A stretch of 64,000 nt of DNA, taken from Onthophagus taurus (taxonomy: Eukaryota > Arthropoda > Insecta > Coleoptera > Scarabaeidae). Positions 1 through 12,030 of this stretch are shown here, piece after piece. The stretch spans positions 31,558,001 through 31,622,000 of the forward strand of contig NC_091976.1 of the NCBI RefSeq assembly GCF_036711975.1, given 5' to 3'. The notes below the pieces were generated by a model that was not told where the DNA came from, ran no database searches, and saw only the letters and a program-made list of their open reading frames with translations. The first letter of the stretch is position 1, and the number at the start of each line of letters is the position of its first letter. The position numbers and the translations under genes were made by a program.

Positions 1-470
1 GTCCACCATTTATCTGGCCCATTGTATCTCGACAGGTAGTCAACGAAGATATGTTGGTTTTTCCGGCGAAATTCCGCATTTTGTTTAATTTTTATGTAAA
101 AAACTAATAAACCGATATTTGATTGTGAGGTATCGTTGAATTCGTATTGCTTTATTCTTTCGAAAGATACCATAATATACTGGGTGTTCCATTTAAAAAA
201 ACAAAGCTGTTCCATTTTCCGGAAAAACTAAAAGTGATACCAAAATTTTCCATAAGAAAATATTTGTGCTGATAAAATATAGAAACTGACGTTTTTTTGT
301 TCATATTGATATCTCAATCTGTTCAGAAGTTAAACAGGGGGGGGGGGTTACTTTACGCTAGCACTGTATATATATTAGTGGTGGAACGGAAAGTATTCCA
401 CCATTCACAGGAATTAGTATCTCTTTTAGGTGTTGGACATTGCAAATAATGTAAATAACTTTTTTCAATG
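1..470. other. AT-rich non-coding DNA with a G11 run
   Basis: No gene is visible. A block beginning actgggtgttccattt near position 180 looks like a decayed mobile element end. Positions 337-347 are eleven consecutive G. A short inverted repeat (gtggtggaa / ttccaccattcac, about 380-406) lies just before the satellite and could be a boundary of the satellite-carrying unit. Both readings are tentative. Confidence 0.4.
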
Positions 471-477
471 AATACAA

Positions 478-2178
478 CTTTATTTATATCACATTTGTCA
501 TTAGCAACCTCAATTTATCCAGTTCTTGAAATATGAGTATGAACATTTCCCAAAGTGTTAATGAAAGTGTCTTCTTTCCAATGAATCAAGTCGTTTTGAA
601 AAATCGCTTTTAGTTTTTGAGAAATAAATTTTTGAAATAATCAACAATTTTTTCGAATTTTGCAATTTTCGCCGATTAAGTTTTTAAAATTCGTATCTAA
701 TCCATTTCTTGGAATATGAGTATGAAAATTTCCCAAAGTGTTAATAAAAGTGTCCTCTTCCCAACGAACCAACACGTTTTGAAAAATAACTTTTAGTTTT
801 TGAGAAAACAATATTTGAAGTTTTGATAAAATTTTCGATGTTGCAATTTTCATCAATAATTTTCAAAATTCGCTATAAAATTAATTTTTTGAAGGATCCT
901 TGTGGAAATATCACCAATTAATAATTAAAGTCTTCTCTTTTTAATGCAACAAGCCGTTTTGAAAAATCTCTTTTAGTTTTTGAAAAATAAATTTTTGAAA
1001 TAATCAACAATTTTTTCGAATTTTGCAATTTTCGCCGATTAAGTTTTAAAAATTCGTATCTAATCCATTTCTTGGAATATGAGTATGAAAATTTCCCAAA
1101 GTGTTAATAAAAGTGTCCTCTTCCCAACGAACCAACACGTTTTGAAAAATAACTTTTAGTTTTTGAGAAAACAATATTTGAAGTTTTGATAAAATTTTCG
1201 ATGTTGCAATTTTCATCAATAATTTTCAAAATTCGCTATAACATTAATTTCTTAAAGGATTGTTGTGGAAATATCACCAATTATTAATTAAAGTATCCTC
1301 TTTTTAATGTAACAAACCGTTTTGAAAAATCGCTTTTAGTTTTTGAAAAAAAAATTTTTGAAATGATCGACACTTTTTCGAATTTTGCAATTTTCACTGA
1401 TTAAGTTTTGAAAATTCGCCATAAAATTAATTTCTTGAAGGATCCTTTTGGAAATATCACCAATTATTAATTAAAGTATCTTCTTTTTAATGCAAAAAGC
1501 CGTTTTGAAAAATCACTTTCAGTTTTCGAGAAATAAATTTTTGAAATAATCGAGCATTTTTTCGAATTTTGCAATTTTCGCCGATTAAACTTTTAATAAT
1601 TCGTATAAAATCGATTTCTTGGAATATGAGTATGAAAACTTCCCAAAATGTTAATAAAAGTGTCCTCGTTCCAATGAACCAACACATTTTGAAAAATAAC
1701 TTTTAGTTTTTGAGAAAATAATATTTGAAGTTTTGATAAAATTTTCAATGTTGCAATTTTCATCGATAACATTCAAAATTCGCTATAAAATTAATTTCTT
1801 GAAGGATCCTTTTGGAAATATCACCAATTATTAATTAAAGTATGCTCTTTTTAATGCAACAAGCCGTTTTGAAAAATTACTTTGAGTACTAGAGAAATAA
1901 ATTTTTGAAATAATCGACAATTTTTCGAATTTCGCTGATAAAATTTTAATAATTCGTATAAAATCGATTTCTTGGAATATGAGTATGAAACTTTTCCAAA
2001 ATGTTAATAAAAGTGTCCTCTTTCCAATGAACCGACACGTTTTGAAAAATAACTTTTAGTTTTTGAGAAAACAATATTTGAAGTGTTGATAAAATTTTCA
2101 ACGTTGCAATTTTCATCGATAACTTTCAAAATTCGCTATAAAATTAATTTGAAGAATTATTAATTAAAGTATCCTTTT
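478..2178. repeat. Alternating two-monomer satellite, array 1
   Basis: AT-rich tandem repeat built from two related monomers of about 180 bp. Monomer A carries cttggaatatgagtatgaaa (about 530, 703, 1072, 1617, 1974). Monomer B carries gaaggatccttgtgg or a variant (about 883, 1250, 1430, 1797, 2145). A and B mostly alternate, giving a dimer of about 360-370 bp, with one B-B break at 1250-1430. Both share the core ttttgaaaaat...ttttagtttttgag. The same repeat forms array 2 at 27430-33170. Open frames inside it are AT-rich by-products, not genes. Confidence 0.9.
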
Positions 2179-2345
2179 TTTTAGAGTTGCTTCGTTTGTT
2201 AAATGAGCATCAAAAAAGTTCATTTTGTATCTTGGATCCAAATAAGTTGACATATCTTATCAGCTTTCTTATTACATTCATTTTTATTCAAATATCGCAA
2301 TAATGTGGCAATGTAGGGTATCACTTCAGAAATGCACCAAAAATT
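2179..2345. repeat. Conserved flank of the two-monomer satellite, copy 1
   Basis: About 160 bp directly after satellite array 1 is closely repeated after array 2 (33171-33335). Shared text includes catcaaaaaagttcattttg, aagttgacatatcttatcag and caatatcgcaataatg-like stretches. A non-satellite flank that travels with the satellite suggests the array is the internal repeat of a larger dispersed element. The mariner element at 2406 lies just beyond this copy. Confidence 0.75.
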
Positions 2346-2405
2346 ATAACCATAATGGCCGGGTAGATATGCCGGATAACCTGATATCCGGCCGAAGGGG
2401 CTATA

Positions 2406-3875
2406 CAGGGTGTCCCGCAACGATAAACAAAAAAAAAATAATAATACTTCACGAAATTATTATTTTACTATTTAATTTAATAAAACTATTAAGTATGGCT
2501 CCTATTAATTACTCCAAGGAAGAGATGGCGGATATGGTGTATTGTTACGGACTAGCTGATGGAAATGTGTCGTTAGCAGCTCGTCACTACGCGCAAAGGT
2601 TCCCGAACAGACGATTGCCTAATAGTCACACCTTTAGCAGACTATTTCTCAGATTAAAAGAAACGGGAAGCGTAACCCACAGCCATTCCACGGAGAGACA
2701 TTACACAAGGCCGGTGAAATTAGAAGAAGCAGTTTTGAGAAGAGTCGATGAAAATGCCTCAACCAGCATTAGAAGAATTTCTGCACAAGAAAACATTAAC
2801 AAAACAACCGTTCACCGCATTTTAAGGGAGCAGTTGCTTTATCCTTATCATTACAACACCGTTCAAGCTCTAACAGAAAATGATGGCGAAAAAAGAGAGA
2901 TTTTTTGTAGGTGGGCCATACAGGAAGAGGTAGTAAACGTCGACTTTGCCATAAACATTGTATTTACGGATGAAGCAACATTTACTCAAAGCGGAGTTTT
3001 TAATATTCATAATGCGCACGTTTGGAGCGATGAAAATCCCCATGCAATACTAGAAACTCATCATCAGTGGCGATTCAGTGTTAATGTATGGGCTGGAGTT
3101 ATAGGTGATCAGTTATTAGGTCCATTTTTTCTTCCAAAGAGATTGACAGCCGATGCCTACATACATTTTTTACAAAATGACCTTACAGAGGCATTTGATG
3201 AATTACCTCAACAAATTCTAGAAGATTGCTACTTTATGCACGATTATGCACGCGCTACTCGAGCATACTTAAATAACAGATTTGGCAATAAGTGGATTGG
3301 CCGAGGAGGATTCACCAGATTTAAATCCGTTAGATTTTTGGTTTTGGGGACATTTAAAACAAATTGTTTATTCTGAAGACGTTCAAAATGTGCAGGATTT
3401 GAAGAATAAAATTAGTAACGCATTTGACACAGTAAAACAAATTCCTGGTATCTTTGAACGCATTAGAAGTTTATTTAGAAAACGTATCCGTTTGTGTTTA
3501 GAAGTAAATGGTGCGCATATTGAACATTTATTATGACATGAATCCAATTTGTTAAATATTCGTTGTTTTTATGCTGGTTGAACGATTTTCTTCGACAATC
3601 TTTGTTACTTGTTTTGTTAAATTATTAATTAACTTAATATTATCTTATTATTTATTAAACTTTATCTTAACCATCGTAACCATGGTAATCATATAATTAC
3701 TGTATCTAAATCGTTAGAATTAATGATGTTTACAATAGGTCAGCTTATGAAACTAAAACTTTGAATATCTCGAAATTGGTCCATTTTCGGACCTATGTTT
3801 ATTAGACTTTTCTTGTCTGTTTTCGATCAGAGAATACGCTGATGCAGTATTGTACAATCGTTGCGGGACACCCTG
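2406..3875 (+). mobile_element. Tc1/mariner-type transposon, 1470 bp
   Basis: The ends are the perfect 19-bp inverted repeat cagggtgtcccgcaacgat (2406-2424) and its reverse complement (3857-3875). Each end is bordered by TA, the target duplication expected of Tc1/mariner elements, and the right flank is a TA microsatellite. The only gene inside is a transposase carrying one lesion. The intact ends imply a fairly recent insertion that could still be mobilised in trans. Confidence 0.9.
2495..3536 (+). pseudogene. Tc1/mariner-like transposase, one frame break
   Basis: A DDE transposase catalyses cut-and-paste movement of its own element. The likely start is the ATG at 2495 (MAPINYSKEEMADMV), because the longer open frame upstream runs into the terminal repeat. 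The N-terminal third looks like helix-turn-helix DNA-binding domains. The catalytic core shows FTDEATF (first Asp), the second Asp in FMHDYAR near 3242, and the third in SPDLNPLDFWFWG. The frame changes near 3290-3315, where the usual segment between the second and third Asp appears shortened by a small deletion; the C-terminus continues in another frame to 3536. The catalytic residues themselves are still present. It resembles the decayed transposase at 21690-22627. Confidence 0.85.
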
Positions 3876-4146
3876 TATATATATATATATAACCCTCCGC
3901 TAAAGGTGCTGACACAACTTAAAATAAGTCAGTATTACTTGACATAAATGTTTTTAACAGTATAACTTTTCAATTGAGTTTCAATTCAAAAATTAGCACA
4001 ATTTTGCACAGCTCACATAAAGACTTAAAATATCTTCTTGTTTCTTTTTAGCTTAATCCAGGTTCATGACATTTCGTTATTTGAAAAAACAGAAAATTCT
4101 CTGATGTGTCACACTTTGCAACGGAGAAACGCCAAGAGATATGGTG
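3876..4146. other. Non-coding DNA between mariner and RTE fragment
   Basis: Starts with a TA microsatellite (3876-3891). No gene is visible. Confidence 0.5.
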
Positions 4147-4900
4147 CCAACGGATATATATATATATATCATCACCATCATTAGTTCTACAACCCTGGAA
4201 GGGTCTTAATCTGCTTAAGAATTTTCTTCCATTCCTTCCTATTACGCGCCACCTCTCTCCAATTTCTCACTTTGAGTGTCCTCACATCCCCCTCCACCTG
4301 GTCTATATATTTCGTCTTTGGCCTTCTTCTCAATCTCTGTCCTACCGGTGTTTGTCTAACTATTTGTTTTGTTGGTTCCACCTCCTTCATGCGTTCCACA
4401 TGTGCTATTCATCTCAGTCTTCCAATTTTTATAGTTGTCACTGTATCCGGTTGGTTGTTTCTGGATTCCTCCATATATGTATGTGTCTAAGTATCTTCTT
4501 TTCAAACGTTCCCAGCAATCTTTCATCAGCTTGTGTCATTACTCAGGTCTCCGAACCGTACATTATCACTGGTCTAATGAGTGTATTATAAAATTAGCTT
4601 TTAATTTCCTTGGTTAATATGTTTGATTTGAAGTGCATACGCTCAAAATAGGTTTTGTTGCCCAGATAAATTCTTCTTTTTATTTCTGTACTTGTGTTAT
4701 TTTTCCTTGTTGTAGATGATCCAGGTATACAAAACTATCAACACACTCAATATTATAGCCATCAATTTTTAAATGTTGTGGTAGTCTTCTCTCTGCTTTT
4801 ATTCCCATTTGTATATATTTAGTTTTCTTAACATTTATATTTAGACCCAGTTCTTTTGCTGCATTTGCAAATGCTATGGAAGCCTCTAACATACTACCTT
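4147..4900 (-). mobile_element. RTE-like non-LTR retrotransposon, 3' fragment
   Basis: Minus-strand translations show the end of a reverse transcriptase: about 4892-4680 gives ELGLNINVKKTKYIQMG followed by the FVYL region, and 4399-4187 gives RRPKTKYIDQVEGDVRTL and RNWREVARNRKEWKKIL, the typical C-terminus of RTE-like elements. The 3' end abuts a simple repeat (atcatcaccatcatt and TA repeats, 4150-4178), as RTE elements often do. The 5' part, including endonuclease and most of the reverse transcriptase, is missing, and the frame is broken. A dead 5'-truncated copy. Confidence 0.75.
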
Positions 4901-5213
4901 CACTAATGAAGAAGTATATGTATATATATAAGGATGTAGCTGTTCTTCAATGTTTTGTATCACATTCTCACTCAATTCGATATCAGTTGCACAAACTTCT
5001 ATTATGACAGACTATATCATCCAACAAAAATGAGCATCATCGTTTATCATGTATTACTGGTTCATTGTCATCAAAAGCATTTCGATCAAAAAATTTGTAC
5101 TGTCGTTATGCGAATGTCTTTCATTGATGGGACATTTGAGAGAACAATCATAAATTTGTTTTACAAAACATAGTAAATATATTTTATTTTAAATCATAAT
5201 ATTAAAACAATTA

Positions 5214-6594
5214 TTAGAATTTATTGTACATTTCGATTACAAAATTATTAACAATTCTATCAGCATCCTTTCCCACAAGATACGAAATATGACTGTACGT
5301 CGTTTCATTAATAAAATAATCTAAGACGCAATTTGGTAAATCCATGCAAAATTCGTGAACATCCTAAAATTGTTTCAAAAAAATTAACCTTAACAGTTAA
5401 TATAAATTAAATTACTTACCTGTGGATCAGCAAACATATCCGTTTTGCCATGCATCAATACAACCGGAGATGTTATTTTGCTGATGTTGTATAAAGGAGG
5501 TTGTTCAAAACCGTATCGTTTTAAATTTTCTTTTGGACCAAAATCAAATTTTTGAAATCGCCCTAAAAAGATTTAACTAAATTATTAAATTTATTATTCA
5601 TGTTCTTTATTTTACTCGATTTATATATTTGTCCATAATGTGTTAATATTTGAAATGATACCCCACCAGGTAAATTACTAATCGCTGCAGAAAGTAATCT
5701 TTGATCTATATGTTCCATATCATATCCCATCGCTAGAATAAGATAAGCACTACATAAATATCGAAGCGGACTACTACACATAGTTCTCAAAAATGAAGAC
5801 AAAAATCGTGAACTTGGGAGATCATATAAATGCATATACTCCAATATTGCTTGAATATATTCTATGTTATCGGCAGCTGATAGAACCACTGGATTTGTGT
5901 TATGTTTTGTGTATGCAGTAGGTCCCATTAAAATCGCCAATCGAATTCTTTCGTTATAATCCGGTCGTTCAGCAGCCAATATAAAAAACCCGGTCGATCC
6001 TTGAGAATGTCCCAAAAAAAACATTTTGTAATGCCCTGTTATATTAGTTATATAATCGATTTCAGCTGTATAATCATAAATTGCTATTTCGTGGAAACTA
6101 AATTGCCAAAATTGTTTCGAACGACGATTATATTTCTTATGTTTTAAAGACCACATGCTTCCTCTTGCGTTTCCCATCCAAACATCATATCCAGCATTAA
6201 CTAATTTACAACCAATACTTCGTTCACCCATCATTATAAATTCCGCCGAGGTTCCACCACTTCCATGGGCGATTAAAACAGGAGGTCTGTTCGATCGATT
6301 CGTACTTTTTATCCCATATGGAATTCGATGCATTTCAATTAAATAACCATCCTCGGTGTATAAATTGTGTCTTTCTAAGGGATAACCATATTTCTTTGCC
6401 AATTCAAACTAAAAATTAAAAAATATAGTACAAAAAAAAATAATATAAATTAAACTTACCACATTTAATCCCTCGGCTGATAAAAAATCTTGATAAGTTT
6501 CGTTATCAAATTCAAAACGATTCGTTCCCGCAATTATTTTAAATGAAACAAAGAAAATTAAACATTTTAAAAAGAAATCATTTTTGTTAAACAT
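5214..6594 (-). CDS. Acid lipase 1 (gastric/lysosomal lipase family)
   Basis: Predicted secreted or lysosomal triacylglycerol/ester lipase. Exons on the minus strand: 6594-6460, 6408-5616, 5562-5420, 5363-5214; all introns are GT-AG and the spliced frame gives 406 residues, normal for the family. The start at 6594 is preferred over an in-frame ATG at 6654 because it begins a hydrophobic signal peptide (MFNKNDFFLKCLIFFVSF) and lies just downstream of a TATA box. The lipase N-terminal region (KKYGYPLERH, TEDGYLIEMHRIPYG) is followed by the oxyanion segment AHGSGG, the nucleophile elbow GHSQGS (Ser near residue 180), the Asp region MHGKTDMF and the His region YSHISYLVGKDAD. Unlike lipases 2-4 it has no intron after GYDMEHIDQ. 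It is the most 3' member of the cluster on the plus map. Confidence 0.92.
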
Positions 6595-6604
6595 TTTTTT
6601 TAAA

Positions 6605-6633
6605 TCACTGAGTAATCTATGGAGTTGTTTATA
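6605..6633 (-). promoter_or_regulatory. Core promoter of lipase 1
   Basis: On the minus strand tataaac (6633-6627) is followed about 24 bases later by the initiator-like ctcagtga (start A near 6609). That leaves a 5' leader of about 15 bases before the ATG at 6594. It argues against the upstream ATG at 6654, which would lie outside the transcript. Confidence 0.55.
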
Positions 6634-6825
6634 AACGAATGATGAGTTACACATATTTTACTTTTTATTTAACAACTTACTAATTAGGTTGGTGTCATTA
6701 AATTGATTGCAATTTTCACGTCATGTTAACTTTTTAATAAACGAGCGCGGAGTATCAGTTTGTGGTATTTAAATTTCTAATTTTGTACTGGCACCATCTT
6801 TTTTATTGTTGTATATGTTTATTAA

Positions 6826-9370
6826 ACTAAAACTAGAATTAACATTAGACTTAGAACTAGAATGATTCGGGTTTAACCGAACGTCTTTAAAAACGGCTAA
6901 AGCCGAACGTTTCTAGTTCTAGGTCTAGTGATAGTTTTGAAACTAAAACTAGAACTAACACTAGACCTAGAACTAGAAAGTTTCGTGTTTAGCCGTGCGT
7001 CTTTAAAGACGGCTAAACCCGAATGTTTCTAGTTCTAGGTCTAGAGTTAGTTTTAAAACAAAACTAGAACTAACACTAGACCCGGAACTAACACTAGACC
7101 CGGAACTAACACTAGACCTAGAACTAGAAACATTCAGGTTTAGCCGAACGTCTTCACTAGACCTAGACCTAGAAACATTCACTAGACCTAGAACTAGAAA
7201 CATTCGGGTTTAGCCGAACGTCTTTAAAGACGGCTAAACCCGAACGTTTCTAGTTCTTGGTCTAGTGTTAGTTTTAAAACTAAAACTAGAACTAACACTA
7301 GACCTGGAACTAACACTAGACCTAGAACTAGAAACATTCGGGTTTAGCCGAACGTCTTCACTAGACCTAGACCTAGAAACATTCACTAGACCTAGACACT
7401 AGACCTAGAATTAGAAACATTCGGGTTTAGCCGAACGTCTTTAAAGACGGCTAAACCCGAACGTTTCTAGTTCTAGGTCTAGTGTTAGTTTTAAAACAAA
7501 ACTAGAACTAACACTAGACCTGGAACTAACACTAGATCTAGAACTAGAAACATTCGGGTTTAGCTGAACGTCTTCACTAGACCTAGAACTAGAAACATTC
7601 GGGTTTAGCCGAACGTCTTTAAAGACGGCTAAACCCGAACGTTTCTAGTTCTTGGTCTAGTGTTAGTTTTAAAACTAAAACTAGAACTAACACTAGACCT
7701 AGAATTAGAAACATTCGGGTTTAGCCGAACGTCTTTAAAGACGGCTAAACCCGAACGTTTCTAGTTCTAGGTCTGGTGTTAGTTTTAAAACAAAACTAGA
7801 ACTAACACTAGACCTAGAACTAGAAACATTCGGGTTTAGCTGAACGTCTTCACTAGACCTAGATCTAGAAACATTCACTAGACCTAGACACTAGACCTAG
7901 AACTAGAAACATTCGGGCTTAGCCGAACGTCTTCACTAGACCTAGACCTAGAAACATTTACTAGACCTAGACACTAGACCTAGAACTAGAAACATTCGGG
8001 TTTAGCCGAACGTCTTTAAAGACGGCTAAACCCGAACGTTTCTAGTTCTTGGTCTAGTGTTAGTTTTAAAACTAAAACTAGAACTAACACTAGACCTGGA
8101 ACTAACACTGGACCTAGAACTAGAAACATTCGGGTTTAGCCGAACGTCTTCACTAGACCTAGACCTAGAAACATTCACTAGACCTAGACACTAGACCTAG
8201 AATTAGAAACATTCGGGTTTAGCCGAACGTCTTTAAAGACGGTTAAACCCGAACGTTTCTAGTTCTAGGTCTGGTGTTAGTTTTAAAACAAAACTAGAAC
8301 TAACACTAGACCTAGAACTAGAAACATTCGGGTTTAGCTGAACGTCTTCACTAGACCTAGATCTAGAAACATTCACTAGACCTAGACACTAGACCTAGAA
8401 CTAGAAACATTCGGGCTTAGCCGAACGTCTTCACTAGACCTAGACCTAGAAACATTTACTAGACCTAGACACTAGACCTAGAACTAGAAACATTCGGGTT
8501 TAGCCGAACGTCTTTAAAGACGGCTAAACCCGAACGTTTCTAGTTCTTGGTCTAGTGTTAGTTTTAAAACTAAAACTAGAACTAACACTAGACCTGGAAC
8601 TAACACTGGACCTAGAACTAGAAACATTCGGGTTTAGCCGAACGTCTTCACTAGACCTAGACCTAGAAACATTCACTAGACCTAGACACTAGACCTAGAA
8701 TTAGAAACATTCGGGTTTAGCCGAACGTCTTTAAAGACGGTTAAACCCGAACGTTTCTAGTTCTAGGTCTGGTGTTAGTTTTAAAACAAAACTAGAACTA
8801 ACACTAGACCTAGAACTAGAAACATTCGGGTTTAGCTGAACGTCTTCACTAGACCTAGATCTAGAAACATTCACTAGACCTAGACACTAGACCTAGAACT
8901 AGAAACATTCGGGTTTAGCCGAACGTCTTCACTAGACCTAGACCTAGAAACATTCACTAGACCTAGACACTAGACCTAGAACTAGAAACATTCGGGCTTA
9001 GCCGAACGTCTTCACTAGACCTAGACCTAGAAACATTCACTAGACCTAGACACTAGACCTAGAACTAGAAACATTCGGGTTTAGCCGAACGTCTTTAAAG
9101 ACGGCTAAACCCGAACGTTTCTAGTTCTTGGTCTAGTGTTAGTTTTAAAACTAAAACTAGAACTAACACTAGGCCTAGAATTAGAAACATTCGGGTTTAG
9201 CCGAACGTCTTTAAAGCCGGCTAAACCCGAACGTTTCTAGTTCTAGGTCTAGTGTTAGTTTTAAAACAAAACTAGAACTAACACTAGACCTAGAACTAGA
9301 AACATTCGTGTTTAGCCAAGCATCTTTAAAGACGGCTAAACCCGAACGTTTTTAGTTCTAAAATTTTCCA
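6826..9370. repeat. Palindromic CTAG-rich satellite, block 1
   Basis: Tandem repeats in which each unit is nearly self-complementary. One arm reads actagacctagaactagaaa then cattcgggtttagccgaacg; the centre is gtctttaaagac; the other arm is the reverse complement, ending ggtctagtgttagttttaaa, whose end is a second dyad centre. Spacers made of cactagacctaga-type hexamers interrupt some arms. From 7770 a higher-order unit of 498 bp repeats almost exactly (7770-8267, 8268-8765) and a modified third copy follows. No coding capacity. A second block with a different unit order lies at 10161-11950, and a trace sits at 52568-52600. Confidence 0.92.
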
Positions 9371-10160
9371 CAATTAATTGGTATTTTAACTAAATTAAAA
9401 GAATTTAAAAAATTAAACTCGAAAACTTAATAGATCTGCCAATAGGAGACTAAATAATGCTTGCAGAAAATAGAAATTGGCTATAGGAACTAAATCTGCA
9501 TGCAGAACACTAGATACTGCATGAAGGAGACTAAATACTGCTGACAGAAGACTAAATATTGTGGGAAAAGGTTAGATTTTGCTGGAAATAGAGTAGATAT
9601 AAACATTAGCCAAGCATCTTTAAAGACGGCTAAACCCGAACGTTTTTAGTTCTAAAATTTTCTAGTATTTTCTACAACGAATTGGGTATTTTAACTAAAT
9701 TAAAAGAATTTAAAAAATTAAACTCGAAAACTTAATAATCTGTCAATAGGAGGCTAAATACTGCTTGCAGAAAATGGAAATTGCCTATAGGAAACTAAAT
9801 CTGCGTTCAGAACACTAGATACTGCATAAAGGAGACTAAATACTGCTGACAGAAGACTAAATATTGTTGGAAGAAAGCTAGATTTTGCTAGCAATAGAGT
9901 AGATATTGTCAGTGCGAGCGAAATATTAGACGCTATTTGGAGAAGAGGAAGTTTTGACGTTTTCTGAACTTCACTTATCATAATCGGGTTTCATCGAAAG
10001 ATATAATAGCAATTTGGATGAAAATCTTTGAAGAAGCTGGACTTCATTTTATACTTCCAGCAGAAAAGTAGATAATACTTGCAGAAGACTGCTTAACTGC
10101 TTGTAGTAGATTAGATTAAGACTATGTGCTAAGAAGACGTCTGAAGACGCACGGCTAAAC
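9305..10160. repeat. Spacer repeat with degenerate minisatellite, two copies
   Basis: Between the two palindromic blocks is a duplicated segment (about 9312-9604 and 9605-10080). Each copy starts with a remnant of the palindromic satellite (ttagccaagcatctttaaag), then aattaaactcgaaaactta, then a degenerate run of units of about 22-24 bp such as agactaaatactgctgacag. A third copy lies at about 13710-14190 and related units at 16939-17500. Nothing in it looks coding. Confidence 0.75.
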
Positions 10161-11950
10161 ACGAAACTTTCTGTAGTAGTTTTGTGGTAGTTTTAAAACT
10201 AACACTAGACCTAGAACTAGAAACGTTCGGGTTTAGCCATCTTTAAAGTCGTTCGGCTAAACACGAATGTTTCTAGTTCTAAGTCTAGTGTTAGTTCTAG
10301 TTTTGTTTTAAAACTAACACTAGACCTAGAACTAGAAACGTTCTGGTTTATCCGTCTTTAAAGACGTTCGGCTAAACCAGAATGTTTCTAGTTCTTGGTC
10401 TAGTGTTGGTTCTAGATTTAGTTTTAAAACTAACACTAAACCTAGAAACGTTCGGGTTTAGCCGTCTTTGAAGACGCTTGGCTAAACCCGAATGTTTCTA
10501 GTTCTAGGTCTAGTGTTAGTTCTAGTTTTGTTTTAAAACTAACACTAGACCTAGAACTAGAAACGTTCTGGTTTAGCCGTCTTTAAAGACGTTCGGCTAA
10601 ACCAGAATGTTTCTAGTTCTTGGTCTAGTGTTGGTTCTAGATTTAGTTTTAAAACTAACACTAAACCTAGAAACGTTCGGGTTTAGCCGTCTTTGAAGAC
10701 GCTTGGCTAAACCCGAATGTTTCTAGTTCTAGGTCTAGTGTTAGTTCTAGTTTTGTTTTAAAACTAACACTAGACCTAGAACTAGAAACGTTCTGGTTTA
10801 TCCGTCTTTAAAGACGTTCGGCTAAACCAGAATGTTTCTAGTTCTTGGTCTAGTGTTGGTTCTAGATTTAGTTTTAAAACTAACACTAAACCTAGAAACG
10901 TTCGGGTTTAGCCGTCTTTGAAGACGCTTGGCTAAACCCGAATGTTTCTAGTTCTAGGTCTAGTGTTAGTTCTAGTTTTGTTTTAAAACTAACACTAGAC
11001 CTAGAACTAGAAACGTTCTGGTTTAGCCGTCTTTAAAGACGCTCGGCTAAACCCGAATGTTTCTAGTTCTAGGTCTAGTGTTAGTTCTAGTTTTGTTTTA
11101 AAACTAACACTAGACCTAGAACTAGAAACGTTCTGGTTTAGCCGTCTTTAAAGCCGTTCGGCAAAACCCGAATGTTTCTAGTTCTAGGTCTAGTGTTAGT
11201 TGTAGTATTAGTTTTAAAACTAACACTACACCTAGAACTAGAAACGTTCTGGTTTAGCCGTCTTTAAAGTCGTTCGGCTAAACCCGCACGTTTCTAATTC
11301 TAGGTCTAGTGTTAGTTATAGTTTTGTTTTAAAACTAACACTAGACCTAAAACTAGAAACATTCGGATTTAGCCGTCTTTAAAGTCGTTCGGCTAAACCC
11401 GCACGTTTCTAATTCTAGGTCTAGTGTTAGTTATAGTTTTGTTTTAAAACTAACACTAGACCTAGAACTAGAAACGTTCTGGTTTAGCCGTCTTTAAAGA
11501 CGCTCGGCTAAACCCGAATGTTTCTAGTTCTAGGTCTAGTGTTAGTTCTAGTTTTGTTATAAAACTAACACTAGACCTAGAAACGTTTGGGTTTAGCCGT
11601 CTTTAAAGACGTTTGGCTAAACCCGAATGTTTCTAGTTCTAGGTTTAGTGTTAGTTCTAGTTTTATTTTAAAACTAACACTAGACCTAGAACTAGAAACG
11701 TTCGGGTTTAGCCATCTTTAAAGACGCTCGGCTAAACCAGAATGTTTCTAGTTCTAGGTCTAGTGTTAGTTCTAGTTTTGTTTTAAAACTAACACTAGAC
11801 CTAGAACTAGAAACATTCGGATTTAGCCGTCTTTAAAGTCGTTCGGCTAAACACGAATGTTTCTAATTCTAGGTCTAGTGTTAGTTCTAGTTTTAGTTTT
11901 AAAACTAACACTAGATCTAGAACTAGAAACATTTGGATTTAGCCGTTTTG
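10161..11950. repeat. Palindromic CTAG-rich satellite, block 2
   Basis: Same sequence family as block 1 but with a different unit structure. Arms such as gaactagaaacgttctggtt meet at gtctttaaagacg, and the partner arm gaatgtttctagttcttggt leads to a second dyad at gttttaaaac. A higher-order unit of about 225 bp is marked by gttggttctagatttag near 10406, 10631 and 10856. Units become more irregular toward 11950. The block ends about 80 bp before the stop codon of lipase 2. Confidence 0.9.
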
Positions 11951-12030
11951 AGTAAATTATGGATAAAATAGGATAAAAATTATGAATACAAAACTGCTTA
12001 ATTAAACATGTCCACTTAATTTAATTTAAT

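Noticed and set aside
6409-6654. Upstream ATG at 6654 as the lipase 1 start
   Set aside because: It lies upstream of the TATA box and initiator, and the extra 20 residues precede an otherwise complete signal peptide at 6594.
6826-11950. Heat-shock-element-like words (GAA and TTC) in the palindromic satellite
   Set aside because: The spacing is gaaacattc or gaaacgttc, with three bases between GAA and TTC, not the two required for nGAAnnTTCn.
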